Shown here in pieces: positions 16,425 through 24,841 of a stretch of 36,392 bases of DNA (the stretch's first letter is position 1; every line of letters starts with the position of its first letter). This DNA is from an uncultured Alcaligenaceae bacterium (GTDB lineage Bacteria > Pseudomonadota > Gammaproteobacteria > Burkholderiales > Burkholderiaceae_B). Location of the stretch: assembly GCA_937952975.1 (NCBI GenBank), contig CALFXX010000100.1:1-36392 (forward strand). Reading direction: 5' to 3'. The notes under the pieces were generated by a model that saw nothing but the letters and a program-made list of their open reading frames with translations, was not told where the DNA came from and made no database searches. The translations under genes and the position numbers were made by a program.

Positions 16425-17951
16425 TCCATCCGGGGTGGCCGCATAGCCAGTCAAGGTACGGTCAGCATGTAGCAACTTCCAGTCCAGCATTTTTTGAGTC
16501 ATTTTTAGCAATTCAAGGGTATAGCTTGGATCGTTCGCAACGTTATGAAGCTGCGATGGATCTTTTTTTAGATCAAAAAAGAGTGGTGGCAACGCTGCAA
16601 AATGCACATATTTATACTGGTCGTTTTGAATGACTGAAAGCGCACATTGATCCATCGACAGACCCAAAAATTGTTCAGGCTTTGAATAGTAGATGTTTCT
16701 AAAGTCAAATTCGTAATGAACCTCGGTACGCCAGTTTGCAGGGGCCACACCGCTATGCACAAACGGTAAGAGCGAATGACCGTCACAGGTCCTGGGAATT
16801 GGGCGCTCTAGCCAACTCAGTATCGTCGGCATGGTGTCGATCGTTTCGGTAAATTGCCGCACAATATTGCCACGCGTCGTATCGGCTGCAGGGCTTGGAT
16901 CGCGCACAATCATTGGGATATGAAAGCTTTGATCAAAGTAGCCAATCTTACCTAGCAGGTGATGATCGCCAAGTTGCTCGCCGTGATCGCTGGTGAGAAT
17001 AATCAGAGTATTGTCCCACTGACCCGTCTTTTTGAGGTAATCAAAGACACGGCCGATGTGATGATCAACCTCAGACATCAAGCCGTAGTAGGTTGCGCGC
17101 ATCTGACGGACTTCGTCCTCTTCCATATCAGCGCCAAGCCCTTGGCCATTTTCAAAAAAGCGACGGCGTTCAATGGATTGGAGGTAATACGCCAAGAGCG
17201 GGTGTTGGGATGCTTCAAGATCTTTGCTTTGGGCCCGGATCGGCGATGGGCAGTCTTTTGGGTCATACATCTCGTGGTACGGTGCTGCAGCGCTGTAGGG
17301 CGGGTGAGGGCGGTAGTACCCAAGATGCAAAAACCAGGGCTTATTTTCAGTACCTTGTAGATATTCGAGTGCACGGTCTGTGAACCAGGTGGTGTCGGAT
17401 AGGTGCGCGGGCACCATACTTGGCTTGGCGGTTGCACCGATATCGGCCTCGGTCAGTTCTTGCGGTAACCAAATATCGTTAGGCTTTTTGGGTACAGGAA
17501 ACCCCTGCGCTGACAACCAGGCAAAGTAGGCCTCTTTGTCTAGACCCCATGAACCGACCGGATGCCATCCCTCCATGTCGGCGCCCAAGACTTTAAAGCG
17601 CGGGTCTTCAGCGGCCGTTTCGCGCGGGTCAGGCGTCGTGGTGGTGTAGCCAACCAAGGCGGGCTGATAGCCGGCCTTTCGCACTTCTTTTGCAATATTG
17701 GTGTGCCGAGCATCGAGCGGAATCGTATTCTGTACCGCGCGATGGGTCATCATATACAGACCAGTTAGCATCGAGGCGCGACCCGGGCCGCAGGGAACCG
17801 CTTGTGTGTAATGCTTGGCGAACGTCACCCCTTCGCTGGCTAACGCTTCGATGTGAGGTGTTTGAATAACGGGGTGCCCAAGATTTTTGAGGGTATCGCC
17901 GCGCCACTGATCGACCACAATCAGTAAGACATTTTTTTGTTTGATGGTCAC
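16407..17951 (-). CDS. pehA: Phosphonate monoester hydrolase / phosphodiesterase (formylglycine-dependent)
   Basis: Alkaline-phosphatase superfamily hydrolase of the sulfatase branch that cleaves phosphonate monoesters and phosphodiesters. It has 514 residues, the length of the characterised Rhizobium and Burkholderia enzymes, and from memory is very alike along its whole length. Cys54 in CGPGR (C-x-P-x-R) is the residue converted to formylglycine. Metal ligands include Asp14 in VVDQWR and Asp322-His323 in SDHGEQ. GYTTTTPDPR, YYRPHPPY and GKIGY are further family segments. No signal peptide is seen, so it acts in the cytoplasm and needs import of its substrate. It lies 23 bases after a peptide-type ABC permease gene, as the last gene of that run, so the importer very likely delivers its substrate. 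A formylglycine-generating enzyme is required and none lies in the window. Confidence 0.93.
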   Translation of the reverse strand: MTIKQKNVLLIVVDQWRGDTLKNLGHPVIQTPHIEALASEGVTFAKHYTQAVPCGPGRASMLTGLYMMTHRAVQNTIPLDARHTNIAKEVRKAGYQPALVGYTTTTPDPRETAAEDPRFKVLGADMEGWHPVGSWGLDKEAYFAWLSAQGFPVPKKPNDIWLPQELTEADIGATAKPSMVPAHLSDTTWFTDRALEYLQGTENKPWFLHLGYYRPHPPYSAAAPYHEMYDPKDCPSPIRAQSKDLEASQHPLLAYYLQSIERRRFFENGQGLGADMEEDEVRQMRATYYGLMSEVDHHIGRVFDYLKKTGQWDNTLIILTSDHGEQLGDHHLLGKIGYFDQSFHIPMIVRDPSPAADTTRGNIVRQFTETIDTMPTILSWLERPIPRTCDGHSLLPFVHSGVAPANWRTEVHYEFDFRNIYYSKPEQFLGLSMDQCALSVIQNDQYKYVHFAALPPLFFDLKKDPSQLHNVANDPSYTLELLKMTQKMLDWKLLHADRTLTGYAATPDGLVFRQ

Positions 17952-17974
17952 GATTTGACTCCGTCAGAAATTTG

Positions 17975-18844
17975 TTAACGCAAGGTTGGATCTAGTCTGT
18001 CACGCAGCCAATCACCGGTCAGACTAATAGAAAAGGTGGTCAAGACGATGACGCAACTTGGGGCAAGCAAAATCCAAGGGGCGGTCTGTAGATATTCGCG
18101 ACCGTACCCAACCATATTGCCCAAACTAGTGAGTGGAGGTTGTACCCCTAATCCCAGAAATGAGAGCCCCGACTCAAGCAATATCACCTCTGGAAACGTG
18201 AGCGTCATACTGACAATCAGTGTGCTTGCGATATTGGGCAAAATGTGTCGAAAGTAGACCCGCCATGAGCTGGCTCCGAGCGCATGCACGGCATTGGCAT
18301 AACCTTGCTCATTGGCTGCAATCGTCAGACTGCGCGTGATGCGGGCGCTGCGCTCCCAGCCATGACAACCCATTAAGCAAATAAACAGTACAAGCGTGTT
18401 GCCAAAAAAAGCCAACACTGCCAAGGCAATGATCATGAAGGGAATCGAGGCTTGAAAATCAATCAGTGTCAGCACCACCTGTTCAATCCAGCCTTTGAAA
18501 TGCGCGGCCAAAAAACCTAAGGTTAGACCGATCGTTGCTGAAAGCAAAGTACTGGCAAAGGCGATGAGCAAGCTGACCTGGACCGAGATTAAGAGCCTCG
18601 ACAAGACGTCGCGCCCGAGTTCATCGGTGCCTAACAAATGTCGCGTCGCGCCGCCCAACCCAACGGGCGGCTGTAGGCGCGCTTTCAAATCAAGTGCAGT
18701 GTAGGTGTAGGGAGCAATAACGTCTGCTAGCGCCGCGATGATAAAGATCCCGAGGATCCACGCAATCGCCACCAACACGAGTGGCGGATACTCTTGCCAA
18801 AAATAGTGGCCCGAGGACTTTGGTATTGAGGCTGCGACGGTCAT
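17975..18844 (-). CDS. ABC importer permease, DppC/OppC type
   Basis: Second inner-membrane permease of a peptide/nickel/opine-family (PepT) ABC importer, 289 residues. An N-terminal helix (about residues 22-44) precedes the DppC hallmark HLLGTDELGRDVLSRLL, then the five-helix transport domain. The EAA loop, contacting the ATPases, is AVHALGASSWRVYFRHILPN. It lies 17 bases after the DppB-type gene and 23 before the phosphonate monoester hydrolase gene. The family transports peptides but also other polar solutes; the neighbour suggests an organophosphorus ester. Confidence 0.93.
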   Translation of the reverse strand: MTVAASIPKSSGHYFWQEYPPLVLVAIAWILGIFIIAALADVIAPYTYTALDLKARLQPPVGLGGATRHLLGTDELGRDVLSRLLISVQVSLLIAFASTLLSATIGLTLGFLAAHFKGWIEQVVLTLIDFQASIPFMIIALAVLAFFGNTLVLFICLMGCHGWERSARITRSLTIAANEQGYANAVHALGASSWRVYFRHILPNIASTLIVSMTLTFPEVILLESGLSFLGLGVQPPLTSLGNMVGYGREYLQTAPWILLAPSCVIVLTTFSISLTGDWLRDRLDPTLR

Positions 18845-18861
18845 AGAATGTGTGCTGGCGC

Positions 18862-19794
18862 TTACTGATGCGCACCAGAACTGGCGCGCAAACGTGGATC
18901 AAACAGACAATAGATGGCATCAACGACCAGATTGGTGACAACCATGCTGAAGGTAATCAGCAACAAGGCTGCCTGCACCACGGCCAGATCGCGATTGCCG
19001 ACTGCAGAGACAGTCAGTCGTCCGACGCCGGGCCAAGAAAAAACGCTCTCAACCACAACCGCGCCGGCGATCAAGCCGCCGAACATCAGCCCAGCAATCG
19101 TAACGATTGGCAAGGCTGCGTTGGGTAGTGCATGACGAATGACAACCTGAGACCAACGTAAGCCTTTGGCCGAGGCGGCACGAATGTAGGGTTGGCCTAA
19201 CACCTCTAACATCGACGATCGCGTGTAGCGTGCCAACACTGCGGCGCCACCGACTGTCAGCGTCAAGACCGGCAAGATGGCATGTTCAATCGCACTATAT
19301 CCGCCGCTTGGCAGCCAACCAAAGCTGACCGCAAAAATCAAAACAAGCAAAAGACCCAAGACAAAGCTAGGCAGCGTGTGGCCAGCGACAGAGAAACTCA
19401 TTACAAGGCGGTCTATCCAAGAGTTTCGGTGTAGTGCCGCCAAAATCCCAGCGGGTATGCCGATGAGTAGATTTAGAATAAACGCGGGAATGGCAAGGGC
19501 TAAGGTGGCAGGGATTGCCTCAAGCACAAGCCCCATCGCCGGGCTTGCATCGCGCATGGATACCCCAAAGTTTCCTTGCAAGATGTTCAGTAGGTAACCC
19601 CAGAACTGTTGCCATAGTGGTGCGTCGAGCCCCCAACTTTGTCGAAATGCAGCGATGGCCTCTGGCGGTGCATCCGCCGATAAAATCATCATCGCTGGGT
19701 CGCCCGATAAACGTAATATCGTAAAAGCAAAGCCCACCACCAGAAAGATAGTCAGCAGTGCACGCAAACTGCGCGACAGCATATATCGACCCAT
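18862..19794 (-). CDS. ABC importer permease, DppB/OppB type
   Basis: First inner-membrane permease of the same importer, 310 residues, about six hydrophobic segments. The N-terminal pattern (LSRSLRALLTIFLVVGFAFT, then RLSGDPAMMI with the conserved Gly-Asp-Pro) and the sequence FRQSWGLDAPLWQQFWGYL are typical of DppB proteins. The EAA loop is near IRAASAKGLRWSQVVIRHAL. The start lies two bases after the stop of the upstream ATPase gene. A Met codon four residues later is an alternative start. Confidence 0.93.
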   Translation of the reverse strand: MGRYMLSRSLRALLTIFLVVGFAFTILRLSGDPAMMILSADAPPEAIAAFRQSWGLDAPLWQQFWGYLLNILQGNFGVSMRDASPAMGLVLEAIPATLALAIPAFILNLLIGIPAGILAALHRNSWIDRLVMSFSVAGHTLPSFVLGLLLVLIFAVSFGWLPSGGYSAIEHAILPVLTLTVGGAAVLARYTRSSMLEVLGQPYIRAASAKGLRWSQVVIRHALPNAALPIVTIAGLMFGGLIAGAVVVESVFSWPGVGRLTVSAVGNRDLAVVQAALLLITFSMVVTNLVVDAIYCLFDPRLRASSGAHQ

Positions 19795-19796
19795 TT

Positions 19797-20798
19797 TTAG
19801 TGACCTGTCCCGTGATGAATCATCGTGTGAAGATGACAGCTGACTGTGTGTGTGTCAGTAATCCTCGTGGCAACAGGAGCACTTGTTTTGCAATGCGCGG
19901 TCGCCAGCGCACAACGGGGATGAAAGCTGCAGCCGGTTGGCGTATCAATCGGATTAGGCGGTTCGCCTTTCAGGATGATGCGCCCCGAACCGTTGGCTGT
20001 GTGCTTTGCACCCGGAGTTGACACTGCTGAAATCAATGCTTGGGTGTAGGGGTGTGCAGGATGAGTGAGAACATCTTTTGCGCGTCCCTGTTCGATGATG
20101 CGACCCAAATACATCACGGCAACTTCGTCACAAATATGACGAACCACGCGCAGATCGTGGCTAATAAAAAGCATGGTGAGGTTCATCTGCTGCCTCAAGT
20201 CATCGAGCAGATTAATGACCTGAGCTTGCACGGATACGTCAAGTGCAGAAATGGGTTCATCACAAACAAGTAGGCTAGGCTTAAGCACTAGGGCGCGTGC
20301 TAACACTATTCGTTGGCGTTGACCGCCAGAAAGCTCATGGGGATAGCGTTGAAATAAATTATCAGTCAAGCCGACAGCGCGCATCATGTTTTGTGCAGTG
20401 ATGGTCGGTTGAATCTGAGCATGTTTGTCGTGTATGAGCAGCGGCTCAGTCACTTGCTCGAGCGCCGTCAGGCGACGATCAAGTGCACCGAGTGGATCTT
20501 GGTAAACCATCTGCATGTGACGGCGCGCGGCGCGCCAGGCCTGATTTCGCTTTGCTGTGACAGGCTTGCCATCAAACTCAACGGTGCCGGCAGTGGCGGG
20601 AATCAGACCCAGTACGAGTTTAGCCATCGTTGATTTGCCGCAGCCCGATTCGCCAACGAGCCCTAGGGTTTTGCCACGCTGCACACTCAACGTGACTCCA
20701 TCAACAGCACGTAAAGTACTTTTTCCGGCAAGCCATTCCCTCTTACCTTCGACTGAAAAGTGGCGGTGCAGGTTTGTAACGTTCAGAAGCGCTGTCAT
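19797..20798 (-). CDS. ABC importer ATPase, DppF/OppF type
   Basis: One of two ATPases of the importer, 333 residues from the start chosen here. Walker A GESGCGKST (about 49-57), the Q-loop MVYQDPLGALDRR, signature LSGGQRQRI, Walker B LLVCDEPISALD and H-loop FISHDL are intact. The C-terminal domain has the oligopeptide-family CxHPRCxxA pattern (CSFHPRCALATAHC), where Cys residues can bind an iron-sulfur cluster in some members. I chose the ATG that overlaps the upstream stop by four bases. The frame stays open seven codons further upstream, but that would overlap the neighbour for no gain. Confidence 0.94.
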   Translation of the reverse strand: MTALLNVTNLHRHFSVEGKREWLAGKSTLRAVDGVTLSVQRGKTLGLVGESGCGKSTMAKLVLGLIPATAGTVEFDGKPVTAKRNQAWRAARRHMQMVYQDPLGALDRRLTALEQVTEPLLIHDKHAQIQPTITAQNMMRAVGLTDNLFQRYPHELSGGQRQRIVLARALVLKPSLLVCDEPISALDVSVQAQVINLLDDLRQQMNLTMLFISHDLRVVRHICDEVAVMYLGRIIEQGRAKDVLTHPAHPYTQALISAVSTPGAKHTANGSGRIILKGEPPNPIDTPTGCSFHPRCALATAHCKTSAPVATRITDTHTVSCHLHTMIHHGTGH

Positions 20799-21781
20799 GC
20801 TGCGAGTTTTCTGGTGCAAGCTAACTCATGGCCGAGCGCGATTGCCCTAAGCTTCGGGGCAACGGCGCGACAGTTGTCTTGAGCAAAATCGCAGCGAGCC
20901 TCAAAACTGCAGCCCTCTATTAATTGGCCTGCTTGTGGAATGCTGCCACGTATCGTCGTCAGCCGATGCATCTCAATGTTAAACGTGGGCATGGCTGCCA
21001 ACAGACCTAGGCTATAGGGGTGCTGTGCTTCATGAAATAAGGTCTGGCTTGGCGCGCTCTCAACGATAGAGCCGGCGTACATCACAAGCACACGATCGCT
21101 AATTTCTGAAATCACCCCAAGATCGTGCGAGATTGTGACGAGTGCCATGCCAGTATCGCGACGCAGCGTGTCGAGCAATTGCAAAATCTGCGCCTGTACG
21201 GTCGCATCGAGGGCTGTAGTGGGTTCGTCAGCGATCAGCAAATCCGGCTGCCCAGCGAGCGCCATTGCAATCATGACGCGCTGATTCATACCGCCAGACA
21301 ATTCATGTGGATAGGCTGCCATCCGCCGCTTAGCCTCGGGGATTTCGACGTGATCCAGTAATGCGATGACTTCTGCAGTGGCCTGAGCGCCGCGTAAGCC
21401 ACGATGCAGAGCCAAGCTTTCTGCGATTTGTGCCCCAATGCGTTGTGCAGGATTGAGAGACGAACTGGGATCTTGAAAAATCATCGCGATCTTTCGACCT
21501 CGGATCTGTGATAACTCTGTATCCGATAACCCGAGTAGCTCGCGACCTTGGTATTTGACTGATCCTGTTACGCGTGTGTGTTGTCCGAGCAGTCCCAGCA
21601 CGCCTAGCCACGTGATGCTTTTACCGCAACCAGATTCACCGACCAATCCAATTGATTCGCCGGCGGCGATCTGTAGATCAACCCCGTGTAGAACCTCGGA
21701 GAGGTGGCCGCGTTGCTCAAACGCGATACGCAATCCGCTGATATTAAGCAACATATTTGAATCAACGACAACAGCGTTCAT
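20795..21781 (-). CDS. ABC importer ATPase, DppD/OppD type
   Basis: Second ATPase of the importer, 328 residues. Walker A GESGCGKS (about 48-55), Q-loop MIFQDPSSSLNP, signature LSGGMNQRV, Walker B LLIADEPTTALD and H-loop TISHDLG are all present, with a C-terminal oligopeptide-family region (GCSFEARCDFAQDNC) carrying the usual Cys residues. It overlaps the substrate-binding-protein gene upstream and the DppF-type gene downstream by four bases each, so the complex is made in step. Confidence 0.94.
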   Translation of the reverse strand: MNAVVVDSNMLLNISGLRIAFEQRGHLSEVLHGVDLQIAAGESIGLVGESGCGKSITWLGVLGLLGQHTRVTGSVKYQGRELLGLSDTELSQIRGRKIAMIFQDPSSSLNPAQRIGAQIAESLALHRGLRGAQATAEVIALLDHVEIPEAKRRMAAYPHELSGGMNQRVMIAMALAGQPDLLIADEPTTALDATVQAQILQLLDTLRRDTGMALVTISHDLGVISEISDRVLVMYAGSIVESAPSQTLFHEAQHPYSLGLLAAMPTFNIEMHRLTTIRGSIPQAGQLIEGCSFEARCDFAQDNCRAVAPKLRAIALGHELACTRKLAA

Positions 21782-23448
21782 TGTTTGGGTGGGGTCAGGT
21801 TCGCGGCTCGAAAGTCCATCACGAAGGTCTTTGAAGGCTTCCAGTTAAAGTCTTTACGCTTGGCATAAAAAACGGCGCTTTGATGTAGAACTGTGTAAGC
21901 AGGGTCTTCGCGCTCGGCAATCTCTAACATCCGTTTAAACGTCTGTTTGCGTACTTCAGGATCGGTCGAGGTCTCGAGCGTATCAGACAACTTATTGAAC
22001 TCGGCATTTGTCCACTCGCCAGTTTGCTGTTGCTGACCGTTCGGGCCATGTTGAGTGACAAGCGAGCTGACCGGATCACTAAAGGGCGCAGAGTTCGACC
22101 AGCCACGCACGCCACGAGTCGGGCCTTGCTCAAAAATTTGCGCCCAATTTTCTTTCATGGACATCTGGACGTTTAAGCCCGCAGAGCGCCACATTTCGAG
22201 CATGATTTGATCGGTTTGAGTCTGATTGGTGTAGTAATTGTTCAGACCTCTGAAGTGAATCACTTCACCCTTATAACCAGCCTCAGCCAATAGCTTCTTT
22301 GCCAGGGCAACATCATATTTTGGTACGGCCCAATCTTTGATAAACATATCGCCATAAAACGCAAATTGCAGTCCCGCAGGGACTTCGGTGTGTCCGCCCC
22401 AGATGGCCTCGATGATGGCTTCGCGATCAATCGCGTGTGTCATCGCCTGCCTGACCTTGGGGTTCGCAAGAACAGGATGATTTTTATCAAAAGTGATGAG
22501 ACGATGATTAAGAACGGTACCGCCTACGACTTCAAATTTTTTATTGCCTTGTATCGTCTTAAATTGATCAGGTGGAATGTCAGTAATAAAGTCATACTGA
22601 CCTGACAGTAAGCCGTTTATTCGAGACGACACCTCAGGTACCACCATGTAGCGAATTTCTTTGACGAGTGGTTTTCCGCCAAAATAATCATCGTGTGCGG
22701 TTAAAACCAGATATTGATCCAGTTTCATTTCTTTGACTTTATAAGGCCCTGCGCTCACCGGTGCTTGTGCCCAACTACTCCAGTCTTTTGAGGCCATATA
22801 CGCTTTTTTGGACACGATCTCAGAGCCCAAGCGTGCAACGCGTCCTTCGAGTGTCAGGTCTGGTACGGCGTTGATCAGACGCACGGTATAGCGATCAACG
22901 ATTTCAACGCCTTGTAGTGACGGCCACAAGTTGCGCGCGATCGCAGTAATCTCCGGTGGTGGCAAATCTATGCTGCCAGGCGTAGAGTTTGTGGTCTTGC
23001 GACCGATATCTACAGCGATGGTCTTGCTGTCCTGATTGGGCTGACGTGCTAAAGAGGTCCCGAACATACGTTCTGCACCAAAGCTGAACGCAACGTCTTC
23101 TGCTGTCACTTCGTCACCGTTGTGAAACTTGACACCCGGGCGCAATTTAAATTCGACAGTCTTAGCGTCGATACGCTTCCAGGATTCAGCCACTGACGGT
23201 TGTGGGGAAAGGTCTCCAACAGTGTCAAGCTGGATCAGGCCCGCATAAATCATAGGTAGCATGCGCGTGCCAACATTGCTTTGCTCACGCAACGGGTCAA
23301 GCGCGCCACTCGTCAGTAACTGTTGTACGGCCACGCGTACGACGGGGCGAGGATCTGTTGTTTGGGCGACGGCGCTGGGTAAGGCAACAGCGCACGCTCC
23401 AAGCAGCGTCAGCTTCATAAACCAGCGTTTAGAGTGAATCAGTGGCAT
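21778..23448 (-). CDS. Periplasmic substrate-binding protein of the peptide/nickel type (SBP family 5)
   Basis: Solute receptor of the ABC importer, 556 residues, of the DppA/OppA/NikA family. The N-terminal signal peptide ends near AVAQ (residue 28 or 29). An internal Met at residue 11 could be the true start. Family segments are YAGLIQLDTVGDLSPQPSVAESWKRID, the conserved VKFHNGDEVTAEDVAFSF, and later VRQAMTHAIDREAIIEAIWGG. The receptor starts the transporter block, 23 bases after the HD-domain gene, with no promoter visible between, so it belongs to the phnCDE transcript. The ligand cannot be read from sequence. The context (phosphonate monoester hydrolase, PhnCDE) suggests an organophosphonate ester or phosphodiester rather than a peptide. 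Confidence 0.92.
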   Translation of the reverse strand: MPLIHSKRWFMKLTLLGACAVALPSAVAQTTDPRPVVRVAVQQLLTSGALDPLREQSNVGTRMLPMIYAGLIQLDTVGDLSPQPSVAESWKRIDAKTVEFKLRPGVKFHNGDEVTAEDVAFSFGAERMFGTSLARQPNQDSKTIAVDIGRKTTNSTPGSIDLPPPEITAIARNLWPSLQGVEIVDRYTVRLINAVPDLTLEGRVARLGSEIVSKKAYMASKDWSSWAQAPVSAGPYKVKEMKLDQYLVLTAHDDYFGGKPLVKEIRYMVVPEVSSRINGLLSGQYDFITDIPPDQFKTIQGNKKFEVVGGTVLNHRLITFDKNHPVLANPKVRQAMTHAIDREAIIEAIWGGHTEVPAGLQFAFYGDMFIKDWAVPKYDVALAKKLLAEAGYKGEVIHFRGLNNYYTNQTQTDQIMLEMWRSAGLNVQMSMKENWAQIFEQGPTRGVRGWSNSAPFSDPVSSLVTQHGPNGQQQQTGEWTNAEFNKLSDTLETSTDPEVRKQTFKRMLEIAEREDPAYTVLHQSAVFYAKRKDFNWKPSKTFVMDFRAANLTPPKQ

Positions 23449-23471
23449 GTGAATCTCGTGTGAGTGCTCAG

Positions 23472-24026
23472 TTATAAAGCGACGCTATGCATTATTTTCA
23501 AAAAATGCGGCAGTGTGGGCGTGAGGGCATCGGGTACCTTTGCCAAGTCGTCGTACCGGCGAAGGCGCACTGCCTCCTGTGCAAAGGCTTGATCCTCAAA
23601 TTCGGCAGCCTGCGGTGGTGTATAAATGCCACCCTGTACAACCAGACTGTGTTTTGAGGCGGTCGAAAGCGTGCTCCAGTATGTTTGATCTGTTGCACAG
23701 AGATAGCGTTTAGCGTCAACATGTAAACGAATGGGTTCAAGTACTGCGCCAGAAAATAGGCCGCGTAAAAATGGCAAGGCGACATATTGATGTAGGTCGT
23801 CACCGTTGTCACTCGTGGCAGTTGCTTCAAGGCGTCCGGTCTTGGCTAACAAGTGGCCGATGTCGTGTAAAAGCGCAGCGGTAATCGTATGCGGCGTCTC
23901 GCCGGCTTGCTCGGCGAGTGAGGCACACTGCAACGCGTGTTCGAGCTGACTGACGGCTTCGCCGCCATATTGATTGTCACCTTCAACGGTGAGCAGCTGA
24001 GAGATGTCATTTAATGTTAAAGCCAT
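23472..24026 (-). CDS. PhnZ-like HD-domain oxygenase of phosphonate operons
   Basis: HD-domain protein of 184 residues in the family that includes PhnZ, a mixed-valence di-iron oxygenase that cleaves the C-P bond of 2-amino-1-hydroxyethylphosphonate to glycine and phosphate. The residues known in PhnZ have counterparts: Tyr20 and Glu23 in QYGGEAVSQ, His30, His54-Asp55 and His58 in LLHDIGH, His79, His102 and Lys106, plus the late RRYDDLAK segment with Arg and Asp. The first six sit four positions earlier than in PhnZ as I recall it. The frame is open 17 codons further upstream, but the ATG chosen has an AAAAGG ribosome site and lies just after the phnE stop. PhnZ normally works with PhnY, which hydroxylates 2-aminoethylphosphonate. 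No phnY is in the window, so the substrate may differ. Confidence 0.85.
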   Translation of the reverse strand: MALTLNDISQLLTVEGDNQYGGEAVSQLEHALQCASLAEQAGETPHTITAALLHDIGHLLAKTGRLEATATSDNGDDLHQYVALPFLRGLFSGAVLEPIRLHVDAKRYLCATDQTYWSTLSTASKHSLVVQGGIYTPPQAAEFEDQAFAQEAVRLRRYDDLAKVPDALTPTLPHFLKIMHSVAL

Positions 24027-24036
24027 GGTAAACCTT

Positions 24037-24837
24037 TTAAACAAGTGCCCGGCGAATGCGCGCAGACAACAGATCAATGCACGTTACAGTGCCAATAATG
24101 ATGAGCATGACTGCGCAAGTCTCTGCGTATTGAAAGCCACGAATGATTTCCCACAGCACGACACCGATGCCACCTGCGCCCACCATGCCGACCACAGTGG
24201 CCGAGCGCACATTTGATTCAAAACGGTAAAGCGCAAAAGAAATCCAAAGCGGCATGACCTGAGGAATCACGCCGTACAAAATCTCATGTAAGGCCGAAGC
24301 CCCTGTTGAACGAATACCTTCTACCGGTTGTGGGTCAATGGCCTCAACCGCCTCAGAAAATAGTTTGGCTAAGATGCCTGTGGTGTGAATCCAGAGCGCG
24401 AGAACACCTGCAAAAGGTCCTAACCCGACCGCCACGACAAACAACATGGCAAACACCATTTCGTTGATTGCACGACAGGCATCCATGACGCGACGAAAGG
24501 GTTGATAGACCCAAGGCGGTACGAGATTTGAGGATCCCAGCAGCGCCATTGGGATTGCAGTCAGCACGGCGAGGGCGGTGCCCCAAAGTGCAATTTGCAA
24601 GGTGACTAACATTTCTTCAATGAACAAGCGCCATTGTGAGAAATTTGGCGGAAAAAAGTCAGCGGCATAGGTCGCCATATTCCCCGAATCTTTGATCAAG
24701 TCTAAGGGGCGCATATCTGCGCCCTGCCACGACGCAGTCAAAGCAAGTAGTAAAGCCGCCCAAGACCCGTACCAAAGCAGACTATGCTTGCTTGGCGCGG
24801 GCGCAGACAGCGGCGTGGCAGAAGTTGAGACTTTCAT
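24037..24837 (-). CDS. phnE: Phosphonate ABC transporter permease PhnE
   Basis: Inner-membrane permease of the PhnCDE phosphonate importer, 266 residues from the ATG chosen. An earlier in-frame TTG lies inside phnD and is not needed. It has about six hydrophobic segments. The PhnE pattern is present: ALWGTALAVLTAIPMALLGSSNL, RAINEMVFAMLFVVAVGLGPFAGVLAL, and the ATPase-contact loop around EGIRSTGASALHEILYGVIP. The start lies four bases after the phnD stop. Only one permease gene is seen, so it probably works as a homodimer. Confidence 0.95.
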   Translation of the reverse strand: MKVSTSATPLSAPAPSKHSLLWYGSWAALLLALTASWQGADMRPLDLIKDSGNMATYAADFFPPNFSQWRLFIEEMLVTLQIALWGTALAVLTAIPMALLGSSNLVPPWVYQPFRRVMDACRAINEMVFAMLFVVAVGLGPFAGVLALWIHTTGILAKLFSEAVEAIDPQPVEGIRSTGASALHEILYGVIPQVMPLWISFALYRFESNVRSATVVGMVGAGGIGVVLWEIIRGFQYAETCAVMLIIIGTVTCIDLLSARIRRALV

Positions 24838-24841
24838 TGCT

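Noticed and set aside
17975..23448. Simple dipeptide (Dpp) or nickel (Nik) importer
   Set aside because: The family match is real, but a peptide or nickel role is not supported by the neighbours; I left the gene symbols blank rather than assign a substrate.
24026..24077. Longer N-terminus for the HD-domain protein, starting at 24077
   Set aside because: It would run into phnE, lacks a ribosome site and adds residues with no family similarity; the ATG at 24026 has AAAAGG upstream.
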